Shown here piece by piece: positions 43,946-53,763 of a stretch of 64,000 bases of DNA; position 1 is the stretch's first letter; every line of letters starts with the position of its first letter. The notes under the pieces were generated by a model. It saw only the letters and a program-made list of their open reading frames with translations. It ran no database searches and was not told the DNA's origin. The position numbers and the translations under genes are program-made. The stretch is from Sphingobium yanoikuyae (GTDB lineage: Bacteria; Pseudomonadota; Alphaproteobacteria; Sphingomonadales; Sphingomonadaceae), in contig NZ_CP053023.1 in the NCBI RefSeq assembly GCF_013001025.1, forward strand, positions 62,001-126,000. The letters are read 5' to 3'.

Positions 43946-45553
43946 TTGGCCTCCCAAGTTTTTCCCATCGCTTTCGCGCCTCGAGCTTCCAGCACGCTGC
44001 ATCGCAATCTGGGCACCGCGCCCCTGATCGAGCAGGCGCCGCGCCGGGGAGAGGGCGTGCTTTCGCGCGACGGAGCCTTCGTTGTCGCAACGGGCAAGCA
44101 CACCGGCCGTTCCGCGCAGGACAAGTTCATCGTCCAGGATGGCGAGACCGAGGCGGCGATCTGGTGGGGCAAGACCAATGTTCCCATGTCGCCCGAGCAT
44201 TTCGCGGCGCTCAAGCAAGACTTCCTGGGCGCGCTGGGCGCCAAGGACACCGTCTTTCTTCAGGATCTCTTCGGGGGCTCGCAGAGCGAGCATCGCATTG
44301 CGGTACGGGTCTACACCGAGCTCGCCTGGCACAGTCTCTTTGTTCGGACCCTGCTGGTTCGTCCCAGCACCGATGAGCTCGCGACGTTCGTGCCTGAATA
44401 TACGATCATCGACCTGCCGAGCTTCCGGGCCGATCCTGAACGCCATGGCTGCCGCAGCGAAACCGTGATCGCGGTCAATTTCGCGCAGAAGCTCATTCTG
44501 ATCGGCGGTACGGCCTATGCCGGCGAGATGAAGAAGTCCGTCTTCAGTCTCCTCAATTACTTGCTGCCCGAGAAAGGCGTGATGCCGATGCATTGCTCGG
44601 CCAACATTGGCCCCAAGGGTGACACCGCCGTCTTCTTCGGCCTTTCGGGGACCGGCAAGACGACCTTGTCGGCAGATGCGAGCCGCACGCTGATCGGCGA
44701 CGACGAGCATGGCTGGTCGGACAGCGCCATCTTCAACTTCGAGGGCGGCTGCTATGCTAAGGTGATCCGTCTGTCGGCCGAGGCGGAGCCCGAGATCTAC
44801 GCCACTACGCGCCGCTTCGGCACGATCCTCGAAAATGTGGTGATCGATCCTGAAACGCGGATCATCGACCTGGATGATGACAGTCTCGCCGAAAACAGCC
44901 GGGCCTCCTATCCGATCGAATTCATTCCCAACGCGTCGGCCGACAATCTCGGGCCTGTACCCCGCAACATCATCTTCCTGACGGCCGATGCCTACGGCGT
45001 CCTGCCTTCAATTGCGCGGCTGACGCCCGAGCAGGCCATGTATCATTTCCTCTCGGGCTACACCGCGCGCGTGGCAGGCACCGAGATCGGCGTGACCGAA
45101 CCGACCGCAACCTTTTCCACCTGCTTCGGCGCGCCGTTCATGCCGCGTCATCCGTCCGTCTACGGCAATCTGCTCAAGGATCGCATCGCGCGAGGTGACG
45201 TCAAATGCTGGCTCGTCAACACGGGCTGGACCGGCGGGAGCTACGGCACCGGCAAACGCATGCCGATCAAGGTGACCCGCGCTCTTCTCAATGCCGCGCT
45301 CGATGGCAATCTCGACGGCGTCACCTGCCGGATCGACCCGATCTTTCGGTTTCAGGTTCCCGTCGCCGCGCCCGATGTCGACGACACCATCCTCGACCCG
45401 CGCGAAACATGGGCGGACAAGGCTGCCTATGACGCAACCGCGGCCAAGCTCGCGCGCCTGTTCGCCGAGAATTTCGTGCAGTTCGAGGATGCCATCGATC
45501 TCTCCGTCCGCAATGCCGGGCCGCGCGTCGAACTTCACGCCGCCGACGCTTGA
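43946..45553 (+). CDS. pckA: Phosphoenolpyruvate carboxykinase (ATP)
   Basis: 535 residues from the TTG at 43946, which follows AAGGATC by five bases; a TTG at 43916 is the alternative. ATP-type signatures: kinase-1a loop [27 protein letters not shown] (substrate arginine), HCSANIG and the adenine-binding [15 protein letters not shown]. It converts oxaloacetate and ATP to phosphoenolpyruvate, the first step of gluconeogenesis. It could supply hexose phosphate for the mannose operon when the cell grows on acids. Presumably an additional copy. Confidence 0.93.
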   Translation: MASQVFPIAFAPRASSTLHRNLGTAPLIEQAPRRGEGVLSRDGAFVVATGKHTGRSAQDKFIVQDGETEAAIWWGKTNVPMSPEHFAALKQDFLGALGAKDTVFLQDLFGGSQSEHRIAVRVYTELAWHSLFVRTLLVRPSTDELATFVPEYTIIDLPSFRADPERHGCRSETVIAVNFAQKLILIGGTAYAGEMKKSVFSLLNYLLPEKGVMPMHCSANIGPKGDTAVFFGLSGTGKTTLSADASRTLIGDDEHGWSDSAIFNFEGGCYAKVIRLSAEAEPEIYATTRRFGTILENVVIDPETRIIDLDDDSLAENSRASYPIEFIPNASADNLGPVPRNIIFLTADAYGVLPSIARLTPEQAMYHFLSGYTARVAGTEIGVTEPTATFSTCFGAPFMPRHPSVYGNLLKDRIARGDVKCWLVNTGWTGGSYGTGKRMPIKVTRALLNAALDGNLDGVTCRIDPIFRFQVPVAAPDVDDTILDPRETWADKAAYDATAAKLARLFAENFVQFEDAIDLSVRNAGPRVELHAADA

Positions 45554-45611
45554 TCACCAACGTCTCGATAAGGGAACGGCCTTCCAGCCTGCTTGTGCTA
45601 TGACAAGAACC

Positions 45612-46031
45612 ATGACCACCGCGATTCTCCACGCTTTCGAGATAGGCATCGATCCCTCCGACATCGACTTCATGGGTCACGTCAACAATGCCAGCTACCT
45701 CAAATGGGTACAGGATGCCGTACTCGATCACTGGCGCTCGCTCGCACCCAGGGAGGCCGTCGCGGCCCATCTCTGGGTCGCGCTCAAGCATGAGATCACC
45801 TATCGGCGTCCGACCTTTCTCGACGACCGCGTCATCGCCGCGGTCCTGCTGGAAAAGGTTCAGGGCGCCCGCGCCTTCTACGATACGGTGATCCGCCGAG
45901 GCGAAGAGGTGCTCGCCGAAGTGAAGTCGAGCTGGTGCTGCATCGATGCGGCCACCCTGCGTCCCGCCCGCCTGGCGCGGGAGGTGATCCAGCACTTTTT
46001 CACCGCCGATCCCCCTGGCGCTGCAGCTTGA
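45612..46031 (+). CDS. Hot-dog-fold acyl-CoA thioesterase (YbgC/FadM-like)
   Basis: 139 residues. IDPSDIDFMGHVNNASYLKWVQDAV has the Asp-x-x-Gly-His-Val-Asn motif of the 4HBT family; HEITYRRPTFLDDRV and YDTVIRRGEEVLAEVKSSWCCID complete the fold. It should hydrolyse an acyl-CoA or acyl-ACP. Two ATGs 12 bases apart (45600 and 45612) are both possible. It follows pckA by 58 bases on the same strand. Confidence 0.83.
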   Translation: MTTAILHAFEIGIDPSDIDFMGHVNNASYLKWVQDAVLDHWRSLAPREAVAAHLWVALKHEITYRRPTFLDDRVIAAVLLEKVQGARAFYDTVIRRGEEVLAEVKSSWCCIDAATLRPARLAREVIQHFFTADPPGAAA

Positions 46032-46075
46032 ACATAGCTGCCCACCAGCCCGTCTGGGGGCATCCGAACCGAATA

Positions 46076-46801
46076 ATGAGCTTCCGGTATAAGATGTCCG
46101 TTCCGGGCACCGTCCTCGACAAGCCGGGCTCGCTGAACAATGACGAATTCGAGATCATCCGCGCGCATCCGCAAAAAGGGCACGAGCTTCTGCTGATGAC
46201 CGAGGGCATCTCACCCATCGCCCTCGATGTCTGCCTGCACCATCACGAACGCGTCGACGGCACCGGCTACCCGTTCGGTCTGACCGCGGAGCAACTCTCG
46301 CTTCATGCACGCATGGGCGCGGTGTGCGACGTCTATGATGCGGTAACCTCCCGGCGCCCCTACAAGGATCCCTGGACGCCGTCCGATGCCTTGGCGAAAA
46401 TGCTCGAATGGGAGGGCCATTTCGATCCCCACGTGCTCGATGCCTTCATCTCCAGCATCGGCATTTATCCTGTGGGCACACTCGTGCGCCTGCGCACCAA
46501 TCGGCTCGGGATCGTCGTCGCCGGTAATGCGCGCGAACCGACCATGCCCGCCGTGCGCGCTTTCTTCTCCACGATGGAGCGCGAGTTCCTGCCGCCCGAA
46601 ACCTTCATCTGCTCGGCGACCCTGAAAGGCGATGCCGCAATTGGTATCGAAAACGGCGAGGCGTGGTTCGGTCCGCGATGGCCCATTATCCAGGCGTTCG
46701 TGCTCGATAATCGCATGCCGACGGCCGATCTGATCGGGACCGGCCAAGCCAACATCGCTTCGCCGGCACTGGACCAACCGCGCGTCGCGACGGGAAATTG
46801 A
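46076..46801 (+). pseudogene. HD-GYP phosphodiesterase, 5'-truncated
   Basis: The 241-residue frame starts in the middle of an HD-GYP domain, at KMSVPGTVLDKPGSL, just after the place where the HD (Leu-Leu-His-Asp-x-Gly) motif should be. GHELLL, CLHHHERVDGTGYPFGL (the HHE...GYP half) and VYDAVTSRRPYKDP are kept, followed by an intact C-terminal extension. Without the first His-Asp ligands it cannot hydrolyse cyclic di-GMP. Codons before about 46091 do not belong to the family, so the junction lies there. Confidence 0.78.
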
Positions 46802-46911
46802 TCGTTCTGGGTCACAGTTGCCGCCGCGATGCCGACGGTGCCCTCATCGCTACATGCTGACGCAAATCTCTGAAGAACGGCCTTGGCTTTGCGAGTGGCT
46901 TGCCCTCTCGA

Positions 46912-46952
46912 AGCCCCCCAGTTTCCGCGACTCTGCGTGACGTTTGGGGGCT
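46912..46952 (+). terminator. Hairpin upstream of acpP
   Basis: AGCCCCC at 46912-46918 and GGGGGCT at 46946-46952 enclose a 27-base loop, followed by CTTTCGTC. It could terminate the HD-GYP transcript or be the 5' structure of a small RNA ahead of the acyl carrier protein gene. Confidence 0.4.
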
Positions 46953-47017
46953 CTTTCGTCTAGAGAGGGACAGAGAATGCCATGCGGCATCCGCCAGCAT
47001 GGCCCGCGGGCAAAGAC

Positions 47018-47254
47018 ATGACTGATACTGATACGCGCGTTGCAAACCTGGTTGCCCAGCAACTGGGTGTCGATCCCGACAAGGTGAGGCCGGAATCCCG
47101 CTTCATGGAGGATTTGGGTGCGGACAGTCTGGATGTCGTCGAGCTTGTCATGGCGATCGAGGAAGGCTTCGATGTCCAGATACCGGACGATGATGCCGAG
47201 AAGATCGTGACGGTGAGGGATGCCGCTCTCTATATCGAAGCCGCGATGGTCTAA
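47018..47254 (+). CDS. acpP: Acyl carrier protein
   Basis: 78 residues, the usual ACP length. FMEDLGADSLDVVELVMAIEEGFDVQIPD carries the Ser of the DSL motif that receives phosphopantetheine. The ATG at 47018 gives the standard length; the frame opens to 46982. The gene stands alone, away from fab genes, so it may serve a dedicated pathway or a duplicate. The thioesterase at 45612 is the nearest possible partner. Confidence 0.9.
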   Translation: MTDTDTRVANLVAQQLGVDPDKVRPESRFMEDLGADSLDVVELVMAIEEGFDVQIPDDDAEKIVTVRDAALYIEAAMV

Positions 47255-47283
47255 CGCGCCTGCGGCGCCACCCACGGGATCGA

Positions 47284-47318
47284 TGCGGCGAACCCAAGTT
47301 TCGACTTGGGTCGCCGCA
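47284..47318. terminator. Bidirectional terminator between acpP and hdeD
   Basis: TGCGGCGAACCCAAGT (47284-47299) pairs with ACTTGGGTCGCCGCA (47304-47318) with one bulged A and a TTCG tetraloop. It is followed by a CTTCCTTTTA tract on the plus strand and lies between two convergent genes. A good terminator for both. Confidence 0.85.
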
Positions 47319-47327
47319 CGCTTCCTT

Positions 47328-47951
47328 TTACGCCGCCACCGCCTCTGGATCAGGTCCCTTGTGGCCCTGTCGCGAAGCCCGCAGCCGCCAGGCAAGGCTG
47401 ATCAACAGCCCGCCCCCGAGCAAGGCCCAGGCGCCGATAAGCCATGCGACGGACAGGATCGAGGCGATCGGCTGCAGATAAAGCAGGACCAGTATCGCGA
47501 CGCCTAGCCCGACGGTGATCGTGCCGGAAAGGGCGAGGAGCACTTCCCCGCGGATTTCCTTGCGCAGCCGAACCGCCGCGACGATCTCGAGCAAGCCGAC
47601 CGCTATCGCCCAGGCAGCAACCAGAACCAGTGTCGCCAACGCGTAGCTGACGGTGAATTCCAGCGGCAAGGCTACGAAGAGGCCGGCTGCTACAAGTCCG
47701 AGCACGCCGCGCAGGACCAAGGCGATCCACCGGTCCTCCTTGTGCGCGGCGCCCTGTATCCCGGCAATCAGTGAGGCGATGCCGTCGACGCCAGCAAAAG
47801 CGGCAAACAGCATCGTGAAGGCAAAGAGTGCGCCCGCAGGGAAGAGCAGCGCCGCTATGCCCAGCGCCAGAGCCAGGACACCGCGAACCATCATCCATTT
47901 CCAGTTTTGCGCCACCAGCGGAACGCCGCGCCAGAGCGAGGTATCGTGCAT
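47328..47951 (-). CDS. hdeD: HdeD-family membrane protein
   Basis: 207 residues with six hydrophobic segments (for example GVLALALGIAALLFPAGALFAF, ASILSVAWLIGAWALLGGGLL) and a conserved VAAVRLRKEIRGE loop: the DUF308/HdeD family. HdeD supports acid resistance in E. coli and is a core gene of transmissible heat-resistance loci. It lies in the inner membrane. Its ATG is 13 bases after the BI-1 stop, so the two are one operon. Confidence 0.87.
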   Translation of the reverse strand: MHDTSLWRGVPLVAQNWKWMMVRGVLALALGIAALLFPAGALFAFTMLFAAFAGVDGIASLIAGIQGAAHKEDRWIALVLRGVLGLVAAGLFVALPLEFTVSYALATLVLVAAWAIAVGLLEIVAAVRLRKEIRGEVLLALSGTITVGLGVAILVLLYLQPIASILSVAWLIGAWALLGGGLLISLAWRLRASRQGHKGPDPEAVAA

Positions 47952-47964
47952 GTGCCGTCCTCCT

Positions 47965-48690
47965 TTACTCGCGCCGCTGACCCATGAAGGTCAGCAGCAA
48001 CTGGAACAGGTTGATCAGGTTGAGATAGAGCGAGAGTGCGCCAACGATGGCGAGTTTGCTTGCCTCTTCCTGCCCGGCATAGGCATAATACTCGTTCCTG
48101 AGACGCTGCGTATCCCAGGCCGTCAGGCCGGTGAACACCACGATGCCCGCGATCGAGAACAGCATCTGCAGCGTCGAGGATCCCAGAAACAGATTGACGA
48201 TGCTGGCCGCCACGACAGCGAGCAGACCCACCATCACGATCGGGGCCCAACGCGACAGGTCAGCGCCGGTGGTATAGCCCCAGAGGCTCATCGCCGCGAA
48301 CACCGCCGCGGCCGTAAAGAAGGCGAGTGCAATGCTCTCACCCGTGAACATTAGGAAGATGCTGGCCATCGAGATGCCCATGACGCCGGCGAAGACGAAA
48401 TAGGCTGTCCGGGCCATGGCGGCCGACATCTGATGTAGGCCGAACGATAGCAGAAGTACGAAGGCCAGAGGCGCAAAGATCGCCACCCACTTTAGCGGCG
48501 TGCCGAATATGGGCTCGTACAAGGCCGGCGTGGACGCGACGCCAAACGCGACCAGACCAGTAAGGGCAAGACCAAGCGCCATGTTGCGATAGATGCCGAT
48601 CATGTGGTTTCGCAGGCCGGCATCGAAGCCCCGGTCGATGGGGCTTGCCCTGCGCTGCGAAGGCATCGTCCGATTGAACAATGAATCCAT
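47965..48690 (-). CDS. Bax inhibitor-1/YccA-family membrane protein
   Basis: 241 residues with seven hydrophobic segments (MALGLALTGLVAFGVAS, AIFAPLAFVLLLSFGL, AFFTAAAVFAAMSLWGY and others) and the C-terminal WDTQRLRNEYY region and acidic residues typical of BI-1. YccA-type members restrain the FtsH protease in E. coli, and BsYetJ leaks calcium with pH control. The ATG at 48690 follows GGAGAGAG. It forms an operon with hdeD downstream. Confidence 0.88.
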   Translation of the reverse strand: MDSLFNRTMPSQRRASPIDRGFDAGLRNHMIGIYRNMALGLALTGLVAFGVASTPALYEPIFGTPLKWVAIFAPLAFVLLLSFGLHQMSAAMARTAYFVFAGVMGISMASIFLMFTGESIALAFFTAAAVFAAMSLWGYTTGADLSRWAPIVMVGLLAVVAASIVNLFLGSSTLQMLFSIAGIVVFTGLTAWDTQRLRNEYYAYAGQEEASKLAIVGALSLYLNLINLFQLLLTFMGQRRE

Positions 48691-48862
48691 AGCTCTCTCC
48701 ATCGATTAAGACGACAGATCGCGCGGGCGCAGCGAGAGGCTTATAGCGAACCGCAACACCGAGCACGCCCGGTGCGCCGACCTGTCGTTCAGCGCGACAA
48801 GCCCGGCCCACGAACCGAAAAATGTGTTTCGGTTTCCGGGGTTTCAAGACCTGTGCCCCGCT

Positions 48863-49180
48863 CTATCCGGTCGTATAAAGGACACCCGCGAGCGAAACGC
48901 AGAACACGGACAGCCACATGAAAATCTGGCTGAAGACGTGCATTACGACGCCGACCCAGCTGTAGTGCCGCCTGAGCACGGCGGCCGATCCAACGGCGAC
49001 GAAAAAGACGATCAGTGCCGACGCGGAAGGTGTGGGATCACGTGAGAGCGTTTCGTCGAACAACGGCAGCAGCCCTAACGCTGAAACGAGGAGCCACGAG
49101 AACATAAATGCCAGGTTGCCCGACAGGTCGAGGTCCTGATTTACAGGGCTGCCCCGCTTTAAGGCCGCACTTTTGATCAC
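48863..49180 (-). CDS. Hypothetical membrane protein
   Basis: 105 residues with three hydrophobic segments (LAFMFSWLLVSALGLLPLF, SALIVFFVAVGSAAVL, VVMHVFSQIFMWLSVFCVSLAGVL). No family recognised. It is divergent from the 69-residue membrane protein (49255) and upstream of BI-1. A small stress-membrane protein is possible. Confidence 0.6.
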   Translation of the reverse strand: MIKSAALKRGSPVNQDLDLSGNLAFMFSWLLVSALGLLPLFDETLSRDPTPSASALIVFFVAVGSAAVLRRHYSWVGVVMHVFSQIFMWLSVFCVSLAGVLYTTG

Positions 49181-49254
49181 GGTATTGTCTCAATTGTGCG
49201 AGGTTGTCCTGAATCTGTTTCGCCGGTATATTCATGGTGACTTTGGAGGATCTC

Positions 49255-49464
49255 ATGGGCCAGCATGCTCGGTTTGATATCGACACGTATAATCAGACGA
49301 AGAATCTGAGTGGCGGACCGGTGGTTGGGGTCGTCTATGAGGAAATCCCCTTCATTGAACCTGCGACAGATGAGCAAGGGAATGTCACGCGGTCGGGAAA
49401 GATTGCCTATCTCGTGGCGTATGCCGTAGCGGCAGTCGCACTCGGCTATTGGTTTTGGATGTAG
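49255..49464 (+). CDS. Small hypothetical protein with C-terminal membrane anchor
   Basis: 69 residues. A polar N-terminus (MGQHARFDIDTYNQTKNLSG) precedes one hydrophobic segment (IAYLVAYAVAAVALGYWFW) at the very end. GGAGG six bases before the ATG at 49255 prefers this start over 49234. It is convergent with traG, whose stop lies 9 bases away. Unknown function. Confidence 0.6.
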   Translation: MGQHARFDIDTYNQTKNLSGGPVVGVVYEEIPFIEPATDEQGNVTRSGKIAYLVAYAVAAVALGYWFWM

Positions 49465-49472
49465 GCGACCGC

Positions 49473-52283
49473 TCACTTTCTGAGCTCGGGGTCCAGGAAG
49501 AACCCTTTATTTTGTCCCTCGTTGACTTCCGACTGGACACGGGCCGCTCCTTCTAAATTCGCCGCTCTGCCCGCCTGCGCAGATGCTCGATCTCCATCTA
49601 GCGAAGCTTTACCTGATGAGATAACGGCAGCGGCTGCGCCCGGATTACCGGCACCCGGCCCAGCCGGAATGCCGCCAGCACCATGCGGATGATAAGTCGC
49701 CCTGACATCGGCTGCGGACGACACGCGGGTGCGGTGTACGTCAACAAGATCCGGCTCGTTCAGGCTTCCGCGAATTTCCTCGTAGATCGCTTCACGCTTC
49801 TCCGACATCCACCGCTGGACCATCTCATCCCGGACACTGCGCTGATGCTCGGAAAGATCCGTCGCCCAGATCTCCGGAGCGTCCAGGCCAGGATTTGCAA
49901 CTTGCTGTGCGCGGTACCAGTTCGCGAGGTCCTGGCTGAGGTTCGTGCTGAGCTGCATGCCGTGGCTCTCGGCCCAGCTGGCGTCGCGGGATAGCTGCTG
50001 GGACAATTCCTCCAGCTTGCGCGCGGACTCCTGATATGAACGCGCACGGGAAAGAGCGTCTTCAGTGCTCACCGAAGCCGACGAAGTCTGCGAGGCGCGA
50101 CTGAACACGCCGCTCCGGCTGTAGGTACCGTCTGAAGAACTCGCGCCGGTGCCGTTCGAATGTTCGTCGCGTACCCCACTGGAAGCGGTGTTGGAGCTAT
50201 CGGTGGAATTGGTTTGTCCGGTGGAATGCTGTAGCTGATCCTGTTGTGTACCGGATTTCGAAACGGACCCACTTATGCTTGGAAGCGTGCGGCCTCCGCG
50301 ACCTCCTTGCGTCCCCGCCCCGGTCCCGGTCGGGCCGCCGAGCCCCCCGCCCAGCGCTCCATTTATTTGATCCGCCGCTATGACATTCCGATCATGACCG
50401 TTCGACACCCGCTGCGACTGCCCGATCGAGGATCTGTCTTCCAGCCCCTGGGAACTGCTTCCCGTTCTCCGGTCGAACTGTTCGATCGAAGTGTTTGCCT
50501 GACGGCCGCTGCTCGAATCCCATCCCGACGACCGCTCGGTCGAGGTTCCAAATGCGCTGCGATTGGTATGGGTTGAGGTCAGAATGTCGTTTGCGGCGTT
50601 TTCATAGGCCTGCGACTGACGGTGCGCCTCGTTTGCCATTTCGCGCCATTCGGCGACGGCCCCCGACGACATTGTCGGCGTGAATGCTAGGCGCGAAATA
50701 GCGCCGCCCGTATCGAAGACCTCTTGCCCGTTGCCAAAGCCATTGATCAGCGCGCCATTGTCCTGGCGCCAACTCGTCATCGGCGCGCCGCCCATATAGC
50801 TCGGCGCCTTGGTCCACTGGTCGCTCTGCTGCATGTTGGACGTCGAATTCGCCCAGCTGACATTCCCATAGGAATAGTTGCCCGTCGTCTGTTCGAGGGC
50901 AGCGGCTTCGGCGGCGTTCTGTGCGGGCGCGAGCATGGACATGGACTGGCCGGCGATAGACATCGCGCCGCGTGCCAGTCCGGCCGCGAGGAAAGGGACG
51001 GACATCAGCATGAATCCTGCGATCGTCGCAGTCTCACCGTTCACGGCGCCGATGCCCGCGAACGTGCCAAGCGTAACGCCGCCCGAGGCGATGCCGGTCG
51101 CTGCGGTCTCGGCGCGCGTCATGCAGATCATATGCAAGATCACGTAAAGCGGGCCCCAGGCAGCCAGGTAGAAGAAGCCGACAGCGTAGCCCTTGAGCGC
51201 GCTCAGCCCGGTTTGCGGCATGAGGAAGAGCGGGAAGATGACCGGGAACATCGCAAAGAACACAACTGTCAGAACGATGTTGAGGATGGGCACCCAGGCC
51301 ATCGCCTGTTGCGCAATCGAATTGTAGGTATTGCGGGCCTGTACGTCGGCACGGGTCTGCGCGAACGTGTCGATCGCCGCCGCCCCCGTGCCACCCGCCA
51401 TGGAGTTGCGCGCCTGCATGAATGCGTTGATCGCAGTGTTCTGCCGCATATAGTCGGCGTAGCTGCTTCCCGACCCCGTGAAAGCCTGGTTCACAATAGG
51501 AACATCATGCTTCAGCTTGTCGGCAGCAAGCGCGTTGCTGAGCTTGGGGTAGACCTCTTTCGCCCAGATCGGGGTGTTAGCCTCGATCATGTTGGCCCAC
51601 TGACCCGAAAGACCTTCATAGGCCTGGCGGCACGTCACGATATAGCTCGTGACCGCGCCGCTGCCGTCCTTTTCCAGCCATTCCTGGGAGCGTGCTTCCG
51701 AGCCCGGGCCAATCGCGGCCCAAAGATCCTGCGCCTTCGACAGCTCGGTCAGCGATTTCTGGTTGAGCATGACGTCGCCGAACACACAGTTCTTGAAATG
51801 CTTCTCGAGATTGGTCGCAAACTCGGCGTCGCGGATTACGAAGTTGCGCGTCGCATCGAACAGCCTCGCGCCATAAACCATGCCGTTGGTCGTGTAATTG
51901 AGCTCGCCGGGCATCACGAACACGGTCTCGGCGGTGCGTGTCATCCAATCGCCGATCTGCGTGGTGAAGCTCGCCAGCACGCCCAGTCCCAACGGTACGT
52001 TGTCGATCGTCGCCGGCGCGAGCGACGGATTTACCCTGTCTGTTACCTTGATGTCGACGGTCGGCACCATGAGGCACAGGTAGATCGCCGTGGCCTGGAG
52101 AAACCAGTTCATCCACGCTTTGTAGTTGAGCGTGAAGGCCACAACGAGAAGCGAATAGATGAGGCCCATGACCATCACGACCCGGAGCAGCGCGCGATAG
52201 CCCCCGCCTCCCGACCAGGCCGCTACAGCATTGAAGGTATTGACCAGATATTCGCCGCCACCGACCGTGAAGACCTCTAGCAT
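49473..52283 (-). CDS. traG: Conjugal transfer protein TraG (mating-pair stabilisation)
   Basis: 936 residues, equal to F TraG (938). The N-terminal 450 residues hold several membrane segments (LLRVVMVMGLIYSLLVVAFTL, PILNIVLTVVFFAMFPVIFPLFLMPQTG, TIAGFMLMSVPFLAAGLARGAM) that match the TraG_N family. The rest is low-complexity, rich in Ser, Gly and Gln, and ends FFLDPELRK. TraG acts in pilus assembly and mating-pair stabilisation at the inner membrane with a periplasmic tail. It is the last gene of the transfer operon in the window, 17 bases after traH. Confidence 0.9.
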   Translation of the reverse strand: MLEVFTVGGGEYLVNTFNAVAAWSGGGGYRALLRVVMVMGLIYSLLVVAFTLNYKAWMNWFLQATAIYLCLMVPTVDIKVTDRVNPSLAPATIDNVPLGLGVLASFTTQIGDWMTRTAETVFVMPGELNYTTNGMVYGARLFDATRNFVIRDAEFATNLEKHFKNCVFGDVMLNQKSLTELSKAQDLWAAIGPGSEARSQEWLEKDGSGAVTSYIVTCRQAYEGLSGQWANMIEANTPIWAKEVYPKLSNALAADKLKHDVPIVNQAFTGSGSSYADYMRQNTAINAFMQARNSMAGGTGAAAIDTFAQTRADVQARNTYNSIAQQAMAWVPILNIVLTVVFFAMFPVIFPLFLMPQTGLSALKGYAVGFFYLAAWGPLYVILHMICMTRAETAATGIASGGVTLGTFAGIGAVNGETATIAGFMLMSVPFLAAGLARGAMSIAGQSMSMLAPAQNAAEAAALEQTTGNYSYGNVSWANSTSNMQQSDQWTKAPSYMGGAPMTSWRQDNGALINGFGNGQEVFDTGGAISRLAFTPTMSSGAVAEWREMANEAHRQSQAYENAANDILTSTHTNRSAFGTSTERSSGWDSSSGRQANTSIEQFDRRTGSSSQGLEDRSSIGQSQRVSNGHDRNVIAADQINGALGGGLGGPTGTGAGTQGGRGGRTLPSISGSVSKSGTQQDQLQHSTGQTNSTDSSNTASSGVRDEHSNGTGASSSDGTYSRSGVFSRASQTSSASVSTEDALSRARSYQESARKLEELSQQLSRDASWAESHGMQLSTNLSQDLANWYRAQQVANPGLDAPEIWATDLSEHQRSVRDEMVQRWMSEKREAIYEEIRGSLNEPDLVDVHRTRVSSAADVRATYHPHGAGGIPAGPGAGNPGAAAAVISSGKASLDGDRASAQAGRAANLEGAARVQSEVNEGQNKGFFLDPELRK

Positions 52284-52299
52284 CGCCTGTTCCCCGGCT

Positions 52300-53763
52300 T
52301 CAGTTCAGCCCCTGCGAGCTCAGCCCGCGCGAGAAGGTCAGCGCCGAAGCCATGCCCGGCGTCATCGAATTCTGCAGGGTGGACTCCAGCATCATGCTGC
52401 GATTGATGAGCTGCATCGTGACCTGCAGCTTGTTGTTGAGCTTGACGTCGCGCTGCGCGTATTTGGCCCGAGCCGCGGCGATCTGCGCCTTCCACTGGGC
52501 CGCGGTAGCCTGGTCGAAGGTCTGGTAGTGGACCTGGCTTTGCTCGACCCGGTCCATCATATTGTCGAGCATAGCGGTGAGCAGGTCGACCGCGACGATT
52601 TCCGACATTGCCTGGATCTCGCCGGGCGACAGCGAATAATGCGCATAAGCCTGGACGCTCAGGATCTTGAAGATCGGCACCGTCGCGATGTTCAGAAGCT
52701 GCTTTTCCGCGGCATCGAGTGGCGTATCGCTGCGGATCTTGTCGTTCATCGACTGGATCAGCGCTTCGATCCGGGGACGCAACGCGGACGATGCTGGCAC
52801 CGACAGCGTCTGCGCGCCGACCTCGTAGCAGTTTTCGTCATTGCATTTGAGGAGCTTCACCGGCGGCGCATCGGCCGTACCATCCAGAAGCGCGGTCACC
52901 ACGGCGTCTTCGGCCGGGCCGATCATCACGACCTTGCCGCCGACACTCGGATCGTCCGACGGCTTCGTGATTACCGTACCCACCAGGGTCATGATGAATT
53001 CGGAGAAGCTCTGGTCGAAGGCGCCGAACTTGCCTGCCTTCTTCAAGGCCTCCCAGGTATAGTTATGCGGCTCGCCAACAAGTTGGTCCTTCATCGACGC
53101 ATCGCTGTTTCCGGCGATCGTGTTATCGCGCTGGTTGCCGTTGTTGCAGCCCTGCCGTGAGGCGGCCCAGTCCGAGAATATGCCCTGGCTGTTGCCGATG
53201 GCTTCGCAAATGGTCGAGCGGGTGGTGTCCATCTGCGGCCAGATGCCGCCAACCAGCGCCTGCGCGGTCTCGCAGCTCGAGATGTTCATCTGGTTGAGGA
53301 GCTGAGCCTTCTGGCTGAACTCGTCCATCACCTTGCCGATTTCCGGAGAGACGGAGTCAATCGCGAGCTTGAAAGCAAAGCCGAGCGCATTGTTGGCGGT
53401 GGCCTTGAGCATCGCCACGATCTCGGAGGCGTTGATGAATGAGAAGGACCCCGAAAAGAGGTCGATGCCGCCGCAGCCTGCTCGAGCGCTTGGCAACTGC
53501 AGGTTGAACGGCGACACCGACTTTTGCGGGAAGCGCGTCCAGACATTGCCCATCGAATAGTAGCCGGCCGACTGGCCCTGGAAGGCGCTTGGGCCCGTCA
53601 CATTGGCCGCACCGCCCGCGTCGTTGAAGAAGCTGTTCATCTGGCCCGCCACATCGGCATGGGCAACGCCCACCAGCGCGAAATGCGATGCCGCCAATAA
53701 GGCGGCGCCATGACCGAGGCGCCGGATCGCCGCCCGTGCCCGTCCGGAACTCTTGCGTGCCAT
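52300..53763 (-). CDS. traH: Conjugal transfer pilus assembly protein TraH
   Basis: 487 residues (F TraH 458). A signal segment (GHGAALLAASHFALVGVAHADV) is followed by the TraH family core, including NLQLPSARAGCGGIDLFSGSFSFINASEIVAMLKATANNALGF and NISSCETAQALVGGIWP. It is a periplasmic component needed for F-pilus assembly, interacting with TraF and TraW. Its start overlaps the traF stop (TGATG). Confidence 0.93.
   Translation of the reverse strand: MARKSSGRARAAIRRLGHGAALLAASHFALVGVAHADVAGQMNSFFNDAGGAANVTGPSAFQGQSAGYYSMGNVWTRFPQKSVSPFNLQLPSARAGCGGIDLFSGSFSFINASEIVAMLKATANNALGFAFKLAIDSVSPEIGKVMDEFSQKAQLLNQMNISSCETAQALVGGIWPQMDTTRSTICEAIGNSQGIFSDWAASRQGCNNGNQRDNTIAGNSDASMKDQLVGEPHNYTWEALKKAGKFGAFDQSFSEFIMTLVGTVITKPSDDPSVGGKVVMIGPAEDAVVTALLDGTADAPPVKLLKCNDENCYEVGAQTLSVPASSALRPRIEALIQSMNDKIRSDTPLDAAEKQLLNIATVPIFKILSVQAYAHYSLSPGEIQAMSEIVAVDLLTAMLDNMMDRVEQSQVHYQTFDQATAAQWKAQIAAARAKYAQRDVKLNNKLQVTMQLINRSMMLESTLQNSMTPGMASALTFSRGLSSQGLN

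Noticed and set aside
50724..52280. 518-codon plus-strand frame opposite traG
   Set aside because: Arginine/histidine-rich shadow frame; traG on the other strand has normal length and motifs.
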